From positions 124,001-188,000 of the forward strand of contig JARVKI010000021.1 of assembly GCA_036674765.1 (NCBI GenBank): a stretch of 64,000 nt of DNA, written 5' to 3'. The stretch's first letter is position 1. Each line of letters begins with the position of its first letter. Of this stretch, positions 1 through 10,703 are shown in pieces. The translations under genes and the position numbers were made by a program. The notes below the pieces were generated by a model. The model saw nothing but the letters and a program-made list of their open reading frames with translations, was not told the DNA's origin and ran no database searches. Origin of the DNA: Seiridium cupressi. Its lineage: Eukaryota > Ascomycota > Sordariomycetes > Amphisphaeriales > Sporocadaceae.

Positions 1-548
1 CGACTAAATTATGTTACGCAGACGATGAACTTGAACTATATAGATAACATCGGTAATTAGTATTAGTACGCAAACCACTTGCAAGAAGGTTGTCGTCAAT
101 GAAACAGGGTCGATGTGTCAACGGTGAACACCCATGATTCCGACATTGGACCGGCTGCAAAATCCGCCCTCTTTTCCGGTGGTGGAGTACGGCCTTGGAG
201 GCTCACAGGATCTATAGAAGATGAGTTATGCAGTGAAACCAATTGGGAATGTTGTCAGCTGCAAGAACGCATCGGCAGGCCAGGGCGGGAGCAGCCGCGA
301 ACTCAGCCATGCATTCGATTTGAAAGCCGTAGCACGGTTGTCAAACGGTAACACTTCATAATGCGACGTACACAGCCTTCTTCTTCAACAAGGCTGTAAA
401 ATATCTGACTGTTAAAGGAGAACATTCCAGCAACCGCCCGGAAACATGATGAACATCCCCAATGCGCCTGGCCATATTCACCGTCACTATGTGATAGAAT
501 AGAACAGCAGCGAGTGGCATCCATAAATTTATAACTTTCAAAAATTCA
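1..548. other. Upstream intergenic stretch
   Basis: I see no convincing coding region, RNA gene or repeat here. The last part is presumably the promoter and 5' leader of the gene that begins at 549. Confidence 0.5.
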
Positions 549-1991
549 ATGGATCCTCTCACAATTATAGGCGCCTTGTCGGCCATTCTTGCCCTCACCG
601 AGGGCATGGTGACGCTAACAAGACGGCTACACCGGTGTGTCAGATCAGCAGCAAAGGCTCCCCAGCAAGCCACATACTTCTTCGACGAGATGTCGATCTT
701 TACGGACATTATGGGTATTTTCCATGATAGCGCTACAGATGCCGCAGTTCACCTCTGTGGTGAGCAAGAAACAAAGAAAGCCAGACTGATCTGGAAAATT
801 GAGAGGCAATGCTTCTTTATATCAGGGGAGATGGAAGAGTTCGTAAAAACGTATACACGAACTTACGGCAACAGTACGACTAGACTGCAGATAGTCTGGG
901 CTCAGATACGCTGGTCGGTGAACAAACCCGACACGAAGGAGCTGCAACTTTGCATGAATGCCACCAAGGCCAATGCTTCGTTCATGATGTTGTACTTCCA
1001 GCTGCATGTGGAAAAGAGCAAAAAGAATGAGCAAAGCGTGAAAAGAATGTACGTCAGTCTGTGCGGACAGTTTATGCACTCCTGCTAATTTGTCAGTACT
1101 ATGCTTGAAGCCCAGCTGAAGAATGCGAAGCAGCGAGTGGAAAGATATAAAAAGGATTTGGTAGTATATCGTGAGAAGCTCCAGACGGATGCTGCTGGGC
1201 CACCGGCTGAGCATCTGAACATGTTTCTCGACGACAATCATGAAATCGAGGAGTTTGTCCATGAAGTGGTAGAGAGAATCAAGGAGAGGGCTCGACACAG
1301 CCAACGACAAAAGCGAGAACGACAGAGGAGGGGTCCATCTGGTCAGGATGGTTCCTTGCCACCGTCACCAAGGCGACCACCCTCACCACCGCCTGATCGC
1401 CCGCCGCCACGTGGACCAGCAAGCGAGATTCCAGTACATGAGCCATCGCGTACAGCCACAGGACGCCTGTACATTGCTGAGGAACAGGGCCAAGCGCCCG
1501 GCTCAAGACAGGTGCACTCGGTGAGGTTTGCACAAAATTCAGGTGGCAACCGAAACAGATTGAGAAGAGCCCCGGAGGAATCGGTTCGCGAAATATCACC
1601 GCTGGATACAAGTTCACGGCCACCGCCTATAGTAGCACCGAGAATTCGGGATAACGGCACGCTGATTTCTGAAGAATTTGGAGAATGGCCAACTGATGCA
1701 TATGGCTCGGACACAAGTGTAACCGATGATTCGCATCCACCAGGGAACGGCGACGGAACGACACGACATCCAGGGCGACGGAATCCACCTCCGGGTCGAC
1801 TTCAAGATGAATCAGCACAGCCGTCCGAGCCAGCGCAACATGATGTGGCCCGGGAAGCTCGCCGGGAAGAGCGAGAAGCTTCAGAATCAGGGAGCCCCGG
1901 ACCGTGGCGGCCCGCGCCGCCGTTCGGTGGTAAGGGATCAAGAAGACGGCCGCGGCGCCCGGGAGGACCCTCTTACTCGCCTAGCAGATGA
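549..1991 (+). CDS. Fungal N-terminal-domain (STAND-like) protein with disordered tail
   Basis: This is a two-exon gene: exons 549..1048 and 1097..1991, intron 1049..1096 (GTACGT start, TGCTAAT branch-like site, CAG end). Splicing joins two open frames into 464 residues. The N-terminus begins MDPLTIIGALSAILAL, followed by helical sequence rich in Leu and Arg. It resembles the fungal N-terminal domain found in front of NACHT/NB-ARC STAND proteins and in many stand-alone hypothetical proteins. Residues up to about 230 look helical. The rest is Pro, Arg, Ser and Glu rich and probably disordered. There is no nucleotide-binding or repeat domain after it, so this is a stand-alone or shortened architecture. 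Function is unknown, and a role in signalling or heterokaryon-type recognition would be guesswork. The gene model is well supported by the frame join; the family call is only moderate. Confidence 0.7.
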
Positions 1992-2847
1992 TCCAGGGAC
2001 ACTTATCTGGGTGAATGTATGCTGCTGTGTGTTGGTTCAATATCAATTAGACCTGGGACACAAGGCAAGTTAATGGCTGGGTACTATAAACTATCATAAA
2101 TGCAGTCACGTGTGTATTGCGGCCTACATGTCGCAGCGGGTAGAACGACAACGGGCACCCAGCTTTGATGGCTTTGTCAATCCCTCAATGATGACAGTGA
2201 CCCTAGGTAGATGCTGAGTTGAGCCTAACGTTGAAGTTATACACGCGATGGGAGTTACCGCCACTAACTAGTATTCCAGTCGGAACATATACAGTATGGC
2301 CGTTTATTATGCCTGGGTATTTGCTGTGTAAACGGCAATGCAAATATTCCATGGACGACTATGATCTGTCGAGTATGGGTCGTTGCGGCAACCTTACATC
2401 ATCAGCAGATATCAATTCACGTCATGAACCTTTCTAGGGCCAAACCCATCGATCGAAGCTGCTCAATTTTAACTCAAGATTGGAGCGGCAACTACTGTAG
2501 GAGATCGGTATGTAGTGTGACCCACTAGCTGCGCTGCCGGGGCTACCGGTAATTAGAAAGAAGGAATCTCATTGGCGGATTCGCGCTGTCAACAAAATTT
2601 GGGGCGCAGAGGCGCTAAAGAACGTGTTGCCCCTGATGGAGTGGTTGTTGTCATTGATCGCAAAATCTTTCGAGAAACCGCCTCACCTCCCAGCCGGCAT
2701 TTCTTGCGCAGTCGCTTTGTCGCGGGTCCTATCTTGTAATTGGTAGACATTCAGTTGCCTGCCATCCCCTCTTTTGGATAGATACTCTGCATCCAGATTC
2801 GTTTCTGTTTTGTTGTGTGGTCTTTCGAGCCCGCTCCTTTTACCATC
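1992..2847. other. Intergenic, upstream of ERG4
   Basis: No gene is seen. The right part must hold the ERG4 promoter and leader. There is a palindromic TCACGTG (E-box-like) near 2105, but I cannot tie it to regulation. Confidence 0.5.
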
Positions 2848-5012
2848 ATGTCGACCCGGTACTCCTTGCGCCAAACGCCTCGGTAAGTACTTTCACGCAT
2901 TGGGATAACTGAACACGGCCGCCCACCACGCCGAGTGTTCCACGTGTCTTGGCCGCCTTTGCGACTTCTACGAGCCGTTAAAATTCGGAAGGGCAACCGC
3001 GACCGCGTCAATTGGCATGATTTCTTGAGTTGCAAGTGCAATTCCCCCTTTACATTTTTGGTGTTCCTCTCCAAAATGGTCAACCCTAATAAACTATGCG
3101 GTGTGTACCATGTTCGACTTCCTATAGCTAACCGCCACTTTCTGCAGGAAAAAGGAGCTGTTCGAGGGAATGGTTGAGACGCCAGGTCGCCGTTCGTCCC
3201 GGCGCAGTGCTCGATTCCCTTCTGTCGACGGCGCATCGGACGAGGGCGATTCGAGCTCTGCTGCCGAGACAACCACTTCCAAGACGAAGACAACTCGGCG
3301 TCGTGTCACGCCAAAGTTCACCGAGCACCTTAACGAAGACATCGATACTTCAAAGGTCAAGGAGGAATTCAGCGCCTTTACAGAAAAGGTCTCGACTGCT
3401 CTGAACGGCAATGGCCACGCCAAGCTGGCGACCCAAAACGGGGATGCCAATGGACACACCAACGGACACACCAACGGACACACCAACGGACACACCAACG
3501 GACACACCAACGGACACACCAACGGACACACCAACGGTCATACCAACGGTCATACCAATGGGCACGCCAATGGCCATGCCAAGGACCAAATGATTGATGG
3601 TTGGAAGCCTGGCATGGACCCCAAGGTTGATCATTCGGGACATTTCGAGTTTGGAGGCAGCTGGGGCACTCTCGCACTGATGATCGGATTTCCCACGCTC
3701 ATGTACTACATGTGGATTGGTGCTACCTACTATGATGGCAAACTCCCCTTACCCGCTGAGGGCCAATCCTGGTCTGAGTTTGGCAAACACCTGCTCGACC
3801 TCGTATACACTGGTGCTTTCCCAAGTCTTAGGGCATGGCGCATCTACTGGGTTTTCTACATCTTTGAGGCTCTTTGCTACGTCTATGTACCGGGTTTCAC
3901 GGCTTACGGCAAGCCCCTTCCCTTCGAAGGTGGCAAGCAGCTCAAATATCACTGTTCTGCCTTCATCAGTCTCTATGTGACCATCGCCGTCATGGCTGCG
4001 CTCCACTTCTCCGGCTTCTTCCCCATCTACACCTTCCTGGACGAATTTGGCCCTCTCATGTCTGTCGCCATCATCTCTGGATTCCTGGTCAGCTTCGTAG
4101 CTTACTTCTCGGCCCTTGCCCGAGGTGCTCAACACCGAATGACCGGCTATCCCATCTACGACTTTTTCATGGGTGCTGAGCTCAACCCTCGTGCATTCGG
4201 TGTGTTGGACCTGAAGATGTTCCAGGAGGTTCGCATCCCCTGGTACATTCTGTTCGGTATTAGCTGTGCTGCTGCTGCCCGGCAGTACGAGAACTATGGC
4301 TACGTTACTGGTGAGGTCATGTTCCTTGTCATGGCTCATTACCTCTATGTCAACGCGTGTGCTAAGGGTGAACATCTCATCGTTACGACTTGGGACATGT
4401 ACTACGAAAAGTGTGGCTTCATGTTGATTTTCTGGAACATGGCCGGTGTTCCTCTTTCATACTGCCACTGCACTCTATACCTCGCCAATCACCACCCCTC
4501 TGAATATGCCTGGAACAAGTGGGCTCTCGCGGTACTTTTCGTCTCATATCTCGGAGCCTACTATATCTGGGATACCACAAACGGTCAGAAGAACTCATTC
4601 CGTATGATGGAGCGTGGCACCTTTGTCAAGCGCAAGACGTTCCCCCAGCTTCCTTGGCAAGAAGTACACAACCCCAAGGTCATCAAGACCAGCACTGGTG
4701 ACAGTATCTTGGCTGATGGGTGGTATGGATATGCTCGCAAGATTCACTACACTTGTGACGCTTTCTTTGCCATTTCGTGGGGCCTGATCACCGGGTTCAG
4801 CAGCCCATTCCCGTGGTTCTACCCAGTTTTCTTCTGCTGCATGATCACCCACCGTGCAGTAAGAGACATCCAGAGGTGCAGGCAGAAGTATGGCGAGGCT
4901 TGGTTGGAGTACGAGAAGCAGGTGCCGTATTTGTTTATTCCCGTGAGTCTCCATTCCGCAAAACAAGTGTAACAAGTTCTCTCAGCTAACATGGCATCAG
5001 TACGTCATCTAA
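2848..5012 (+). CDS. ERG4: Delta(24(24(1)))-sterol reductase, last step of ergosterol synthesis
   Basis: The enzyme reduces the C24(28) double bond of ergosta-5,7,22,24(28)-tetraenol with NADPH to give ergosterol, in the ER membrane. Exons are 2848..2882, 3148..4942 and 5001..5012, for 613 residues. The first exon codes for only 12 residues ([11 protein letters not shown]...) and its intron is 265 bp. The last exon holds three codons and the stop, restoring the family ending LFIPYVI. Visible features are an Arg/Ser-rich N-terminus, an Asn-Gly-His repeat at about residues 113-156, then eight or so membrane segments. The C-terminal signature [20 protein letters not shown] of the ERG4/ERG24 family is intact. 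Without the terminal intron the protein would end in an unrelated tail, so the splice is strongly supported. The repeat lies in the variable cytosolic N-terminus, before the first membrane segment. Confidence 0.95.
3449..3580 (+). repeat. In-frame 12-bp tandem repeat coding Asn-Gly-His-Thr
   Basis: Eleven consecutive NGH units (nine followed by Thr, two by Ala) are coded by a 12-bp unit, CACACCAACGGA. The central copies are nearly identical at the DNA level. The outer copies differ at wobble positions (GGT, GGG, GGC; CAC, CAT). The array lies inside the N-terminal region of ERG4. Confidence 0.95.
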
Positions 5013-6357
5013 AGACTTGAAAGAGTTGCCCTAAAATTGCTTGGGCGCGTCGTTCTACATCCTTTCGCCCCTAGCAGCTTTGATTCTACAAGATAGACGC
5101 TATCCAATTAGGGCATTTGCCCGCTTTCTTGTATATACATTCGAACAATAGTCCCTGTAATGGCCCTGGTGCCCGCATGAAGTGTAGATGATGGAACGTA
5201 TTAAACGGTTCCGACTGTGTACGATAATCTAATAATGAAGACCTATGAAATACGAACCGTCCCATCCGCAGAAGTCTTATATTATTCGACCGAGTAAACC
5301 AATAATAGGATTGCGAGTCCGTTGCTATATTTGATTGCGAAGGATGTTTTAATTTGTACCCCTAATATAGAAGTCTTAGGTATTACTAAGAATATCCTTG
5401 TTAATGCCTATAGGCTTGTATGGTACGACAGGTTCGTGTATACCATGAGATATATATATTCAGGGCTTATTTGGATAGTGGTCGCGCAATGCTGGCTCAA
5501 GTGTACATTTCAGGCTATATCGATTTGCCGCCGCTTATCCAGCCTTGTGATAAGATCTTAGAGTGTCCCGCGGTCGCCACGAAGAGATATAGTTGCCAAA
5601 AGCAAACGAGATCGTTTCGCTGAGAATTTAGGCAACAGAGTTTATTTAGTGATTGTGTTATTCTACTTGGTGGCTGGTTAGAGGCATAATGATACCTTAT
5701 GCATCGTATCCGTGTTCTTGTCTCCTCAGGAGTATCTGGTGATGTGATAGTTCTTGATAGGCCAATGAAATATTAAGGTAGTATACTACAAGAAAGAGCC
5801 TGTAAGCCAGGACAGGTGAAACATCACGGGGTAAGGATAATAATACCCCCTATTTTCTGGTGCCACAATGGTATTACTGACAGCCTACGGTTTCGCTTCA
5901 CACCTTGGAGTTGCAAGCTCAAAAGTCCGAGCCCTGAAAAAAGCCGTGACTCGTTCCTTCCTCATTCTTCTCTCCATACACAAGTCTTCCATTTAAATGG
6001 AAGAACGAATATCGCTCAGGTATTCAAATCATATTTTTTATCTTCTGATTTTACAGAGGTTTATATTGTGTAGTATTTTATGAAGCTGCTGGCGCGCGCT
6101 TCCACTTGCAAGAAGTGAATGCCACTCAGGTGTTAACAAAAAATGAGGCGACCTGCTTTAAATAGGAGCTGAGATCGCACTTGTAATCGCAAGATTCCTT
6201 GTCAATCCATCGAATCATACATATATATAAGGCGTACCCTCCAGGAGTTCACACGCTTCAGTTGCTTGTCGTCAACCCTAGTCGTTCAAGCCATTCAAGC
6301 CAGCCTGTCACGGGCCTCCCGCGGCCTGCCATTGCCTTTCCTTCATTATGGTCACAT
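5013..6357. other. Intergenic stretch, AT-rich in its middle
   Basis: No supported gene. About 5300-5800 is AT-rich with only short broken frames, which could be a decayed element. I found no terminal repeats or recognisable transposase segment. Confidence 0.45.
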
Positions 6358-6759
6358 CTACTGCTCCTCTTTGTCCACCATACCTCGGATACCCTTGACC
6401 GTCCCATTCTCAATCTGGTACTGGTAGGCCGCATCCTCGTCGAAGCCACTGCCTAGAGCCTCCCGGATCCGCTCCCGGGCATCAACCTTGGGGTTAGCCT
6501 GCTGCCGAGCGTCGTCCCAGTGGAGGCTGCACTGGCAATTCTAGCAGTAGCGGCAGGCGGAATTGACGGCGCCGGTGTCGCTGCAGAAGGTAGTGCACTG
6601 GTTGCCATAGTAGCTTGCGTTCTCGCTGGGGAACTGGCCAACGCCGTTGCAATTGGATGACCAGCGGGCGTAGTCCACGTCGTAGGTGCCGGAGGCGTTT
6701 GCGTTGCGGATCATGACGACGAAGCCGAAGCCCAGGACGGGTGTCAGGATGGTATGCAT
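6358..6759 (-). pseudogene. Small secreted cysteine-rich protein gene with in-frame TAG
   Basis: On the minus strand an ATG at 6759 opens a 72-residue product. It has a hydrophobic signal-like start (MHTILTPVLGFGFVVM...) and then a Cys- and Tyr-rich stretch with five cysteines, ending ACRYC at a TAG (6541..6543). Directly after the TAG the same frame stays open for another 60 codons, to a stop at 6358..6360. That part has protein-like composition and begins with two more cysteines (NCQC). The simplest reading is a gene of about 133 codons broken by one nonsense codon. Alternatives are a genuine 72-residue protein, an intron I cannot place (the only candidate spanning the TAG would be 36 nt, too short), or stop readthrough. 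The family is not recognised. Size, signal sequence and cysteines are those of the small secreted proteins common in plant-associated fungi, but no function can be assigned. Confidence 0.5.
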
Positions 6760-8058
6760 GGTAATGGAGGGCTGCGGGAGGAACGTTTGAAATAAGCACT
6801 TGTATTGAATGCTTAACTGAATTGTATGAGCCGATTGGTACAACCATGTGCCTTCATCTATGTAGAAACTTTGTTTCAAGACACTCCTGGTCCCAGGGCA
6901 ACGTGGAAGTCGATAAGATGAATATTGATTTTGGATGCTGTTAAGTGTAGTGTCCGATAGGATGTTGCAGATGTGTTGATGGGTGCAATATCGTACTGGC
7001 GGTCTTCGAGACGTGCCGAAGCTGTATACTACCTAGGTAGTCTTCGTCTCAATATCAGCTTCTGGGACTCCTGCCCGGGTTGTCCTTTCAGTTTTCGACC
7101 TAGGTAATCTTCAACACATCAGCGAATGCCGCCGTCCCACACAAAAGCATGCGTCTCGTCTTCGTTGGCTCCCACCTTACCTTTCAAGACCACAGTTTTG
7201 CGTAGCTGTCAGCATACAAGAGGCGGTAGTCGCAATGGATCGCAAAAGTGTACCATCCACGACGTAGGGTTGAGATGTCTAGTTTCAATGTCATCGTCCT
7301 TGTAGGCTGATGAGACCACCAGCTGCCAATATGTAACGATTACTTCATGACTTCAGAAATCTATGTATCCCCAAGTATGCCTATAGTGTAGCAATGCTTC
7401 ATGGCTTTGGTATTTATACTTTGCAGTGGAGCCCCGCAGTAGAGATTCGGGTTGAAGCATGGGTACGAAGGGAAAGGGCGAAGGGTCATGACCGTGATGA
7501 AAGATGTTCCACCGAACCGTGTCCCAGCACAGTACATTATATTTGGAAGCAGTGATTTGAGTCAAACTACCTACTTTGGCAACATCAAGCTCTCACAGAA
7601 TCCTTCATTTCATGCATTGATAATATTTGACACACACCAGAGAATCAGGTAACAAGGTTCACAAGGTTCAATCGGAAGCAAAGCCGTATAATTTGAGAAA
7701 AATCAATGACCAACCTAGCGTACAACCCCTTCCCCCGCTCGTCTATGATGAGAAACCGTTCCTAGTATGGTAACATAATGCAGCAGCAGTAGTACATGAG
7801 CCTTACTCCCCTTATTACCACGGTTCCCATTCGTCGCCACTCGTTTTTTATGTGGTAGCCGCTTCCATCTCGGTGCCTGCCACGATAGTTCGACTCGTGC
7901 TAAGCCCTCCAAAGCTTACACAGTGCCCAAATGTATGCCGATAAAATTCGATATCGAGGTGCTGGTTTTGGTGTGCAGATACATATTGTCGACCCTCCCC
8001 GAAATCGTCCGTGAACCTTTAGCGAATCCAGTTTTCACCAGATTACCAGTTGACGCGC
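6760..8058. other. Intergenic stretch
   Basis: I see only short open frames without family resemblance or splice support. The left end is upstream of the small secreted protein gene and the right end is the 3' region of VMA3. Confidence 0.5.
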
Positions 8059-8887
8059 TTAACAGCTGACGTTGAGCGTGGCCTTCGAGTTCATGAGAAG
8101 GGCAACGATAAGACCGTACAGACCCAAGACTTCGGCGAAAATGAGAATCAAAATCATACCGACGAAAAGTCTGGGCTGTTGGGCAGTTCCGCGCACACCG
8201 GCGTCACCAACGATACCAATGGCGAAACCAGCGGCAAGACCGGCAAGACCAACAGAAAGACCAGCACCGAGCTGGATGAAACCGGTGAAGAGAGCCAGCT
8301 GTTGTGTAAGGCCATCGGAGATGAGGACCGAAACGACGAGACCGTAGATACCAATGATACCAGCCATAATGACGGGGACAATGTCTGGGGTCACGTTAGC
8401 TGACAAGGCCGAAGAAGGATAAATGCCGAGCGCATACTCTTGACGATGAGGTCAGGTCGGAGGACACCCATGGCGGCGATACCAACACCGGACTTGGCGG
8501 TACCGTAAGAGGCACCTAAACAGGTGAAGACAATAGCGGCTGTGCAACCCATGGCACCGAAGAAAGGCTGTGAAGAGTTAGCTGTTGTCCTTTCGGAACC
8601 GCGTACTCGAGTCGATGATGCCGAGGGTTTCGAGTGTTATGACGCTAGGCTCGGTGAAGTGGAGATGGGAACTGACCGCGTAGACGGGGCTGTTGAAAAC
8701 ATTATGTTAGCAGAGGTCGCATTCATGGCTCAGAACAACAGGTGAAGCTGCTTTGAAGCATCGCATGGATGCAAGAAGCCCAAGGTGATGGGGGTTTGGA
8801 GCTATGGAAGAGCTCGAGTTCGGGGGCAAAAAGGCGCTTTCTCTCAATTACGTACCAAGCCTCGGTGAAACCGACGGTGTCGCTCAT
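8059..8887 (-). CDS. VMA3: V-type H+-ATPase 16 kDa proteolipid subunit c
   Basis: Subunit c forms the rotating proton-carrying ring of the V0 sector in vacuolar and endosomal membranes. Exons in coding order are 8887..8856, 8689..8677, 8567..8438 and 8384..8059 (32, 13, 130 and 326 nt), giving 166 residues. The second exon is a 13-nt microexon that supplies the codons between TG and GCG, restoring the family sequence CPVYAPFFG. All introns have GT...AG ends. Four membrane helices are visible. The last contains the proton-binding Glu in [15 protein letters not shown], and the conserved [20 protein letters not shown] loop is present. An ATG inside the last intron opens a false shorter frame beginning MSANVTPD; it skips the first two helices and should not be used. 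The gene diverges from SNU13. VMA3 versus VMA11 rests on overall resemblance. Confidence 0.93.
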
Positions 8888-9414
8888 TTTGGCGGTTGTG
8901 GTGTGTGGTTGGAAAGCTTTGGGGAGGGTAGAGAGAAAAGAGACGAAGCGTGTCGAGCTTGCGTGGATGGAGATGTGGCTTTCGGGATGGTGGTGACGAC
9001 GTCGAAAGAGGTGAACTGGCACAGTAATAGGCAGTAGCAGCAGCAGCTAGGTACGGGGAGAGGTGTTGCTTCGGTCGCCAGTTCCAAGGTTTGGCCTTTG
9101 ACCTTTGATTGGGGAGCTAAGCGGATTTTGCACCGTCCATTATGTCAGCCGCGGATCGGAAGAATAGTGGAACCGGAGCAGAAAAGTTGCTGCTAGCGTT
9201 ATCGATAAGCACTCGCTCAGAAATTATTCTCTATATCGTCTGCGAGCTTGCAATTGGGGATATCCTCACGCACACTCACCCACACGCACACCCAACTTCA
9301 TACGACGGGGCGAGCTCACGCAAGGAACCCTGCAATCCTTCTTGCATCCTTATTGTCTCTCATCACGCCCTTATCACGTCCTCATCTCATTACGCCCTCA
9401 TCGCTCTCGACACC
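8888..9414. promoter_or_regulatory. Divergent promoter region between VMA3 and SNU13
   Basis: This 527-bp interval separates the start codons of two divergently transcribed housekeeping genes. A CA-rich run lies near 9268-9295, and a pyrimidine-rich run precedes the SNU13 start. I cannot identify specific factor sites. Confidence 0.6.
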
Positions 9415-10086
9415 ATGTCTGCCGACCAGAACCAGTCCGCCGCCTGGCCCCTTGCAGACGCAGCTCTGACAACAGAACTCCTAGACTTAATCCAGCAAGC
9501 CTCTCACTATAGACAGCTGAAGAAGGGAGCGTGCGTTTGTCCCTAGCGATTCCGCGGATATCACATGGCTAATGTTGTGAAGTAACGAAGCGACCAAGAC
9601 CCTGAACCGTGGTATCAGTGAGATCGTCGTTCTTGCTGCTGTAGGCACTCATTCCGAAGTTCACCCTTTTACGGATGTAACTAACAGTACGATAGGATAC
9701 CCAGCCACTTGCCATTCTCCTCCATCTGCCTCTGCTCGCCGAGGACAAGGTGAGCAAATCATCAAACATGGAAGTAATACGTTGTGCTGACCAAACACCA
9801 CAGAACGTACCCTACGTCTTCGTCCCCTCCAAGATCGCCCTCGGCCGTGCTACTGGTGTTTCCCGAAGCGTAATTGCTGCCAGCATTACCGTAAGTACAG
9901 AATTCAATTCTGTGTAATTTTGCACAAAACGAGGACTGACATTTCTTTGTGATTAGACTAATGAGGCTTCCGATCTAATGTAAGCAACGGATTATACGAA
10001 TATGAGGAGGGAACATTTGCTAACTCGGACGGTACAGGACCCAAATCCGAAGCGTCAAGGACAAGATCGAGCGTCTCATGATCTAA
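9415..10086 (+). CDS. SNU13: 15.5K/L7Ae-family RNA-binding protein of U4 snRNP and box C/D snoRNPs
   Basis: Snu13 binds the kink-turn of U4 snRNA and of box C/D snoRNAs in the nucleus, so it serves both splicing and rRNA 2'-O-methylation. Exons are 9415..9530, 9583..9640, 9696..9749, 9804..9890, 9957..9979 and 10038..10086. The sum is 387 nt, giving 128 residues, the normal family length. The L7Ae core is intact: the [15 protein letters not shown]-contact motif (created by joining exons 1 and 2), then [17 protein letters not shown], then [13 protein letters not shown]. The last two exons give NEASDLMTQIRSIKDKIERL. Six exons in under 700 bp, one of them 23 nt, mean that naive gene finding would break it. 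It diverges from VMA3. Confidence 0.96.
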
Positions 10087-10703
10087 GATATGGATGGACC
10101 CAGTCAACGAGGAGGCAAGCCTGGGATTTCAGCACGAGAGTATCATGGCAGCACCCTCGATGGCGACTGCGGCACTCTTGCGCTGCAATGAGCTGGATTG
10201 GGAAAGGAATGCTCCAAAAAAAAGACTAGACAGACGTGATATGGCAACATACGGCACCTAGTGATCAATAAAACTCTAAAGGATCAACATCACCATGATT
10301 TGGGTGCACAAAATCGTGCGGTTGGAAGACCCAGTGTTGGACTTGGACTTGTCCTGGCCCATCTGATATCCGGAGTTGCAATGGCCAGTAACCGGCTGGT
10401 ATATGGCCGAATACGTCTATGTAGCACTGCATCGATGGATGCGTGCTCCCCCACCACACTTGCAACCGCAGCCATTGACAGGTGCCCCCACCATGGGTCA
10501 CCCCACTAACATTGACCCAAAGATCAAAGACATCATCCCGCAGGTGACAGCCGCATTGAAGCTGCGACTGACCAAGCTAAACAACAATACCATCACCTAG
10601 TCGCGTTCTACATGCTTGCGATGGGCGTTTATATTTAGTGCAATACGGCCTTTTCTCCTTCTCTCGACCCAACCGTGAGACTCCAGAGCGCAGCACTTGT
10701 ACC
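10087..10703. other. Intergenic between SNU13 and the Sac phosphatase gene
   Basis: This holds the SNU13 3' region and the promoter and leader of the next gene. A short open stretch around 10490-10600 looks slightly protein-like, but it has no family resemblance or splice context, so I do not call it. Confidence 0.5.

Noticed and set aside
3449..3580. Regular short repeats that might suggest a CRISPR array
   Set aside because: Copies are contiguous with no spacers, lie in frame inside ERG4, and the genome is eukaryotic. The same applies to the 13-bp repeat at 43166-43249.
6522..6557. A 36-nt GT...AG segment that would remove the TAG in the small secreted protein gene
   Set aside because: Too short for a spliceosomal intron in fungi, with no room for a branch site. 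I therefore treat the stop as real.
8050..8403. Plus-strand open frame over the last VMA3 exon
   Set aside because: It is the antisense shadow of the conserved proteolipid and has no features of its own.
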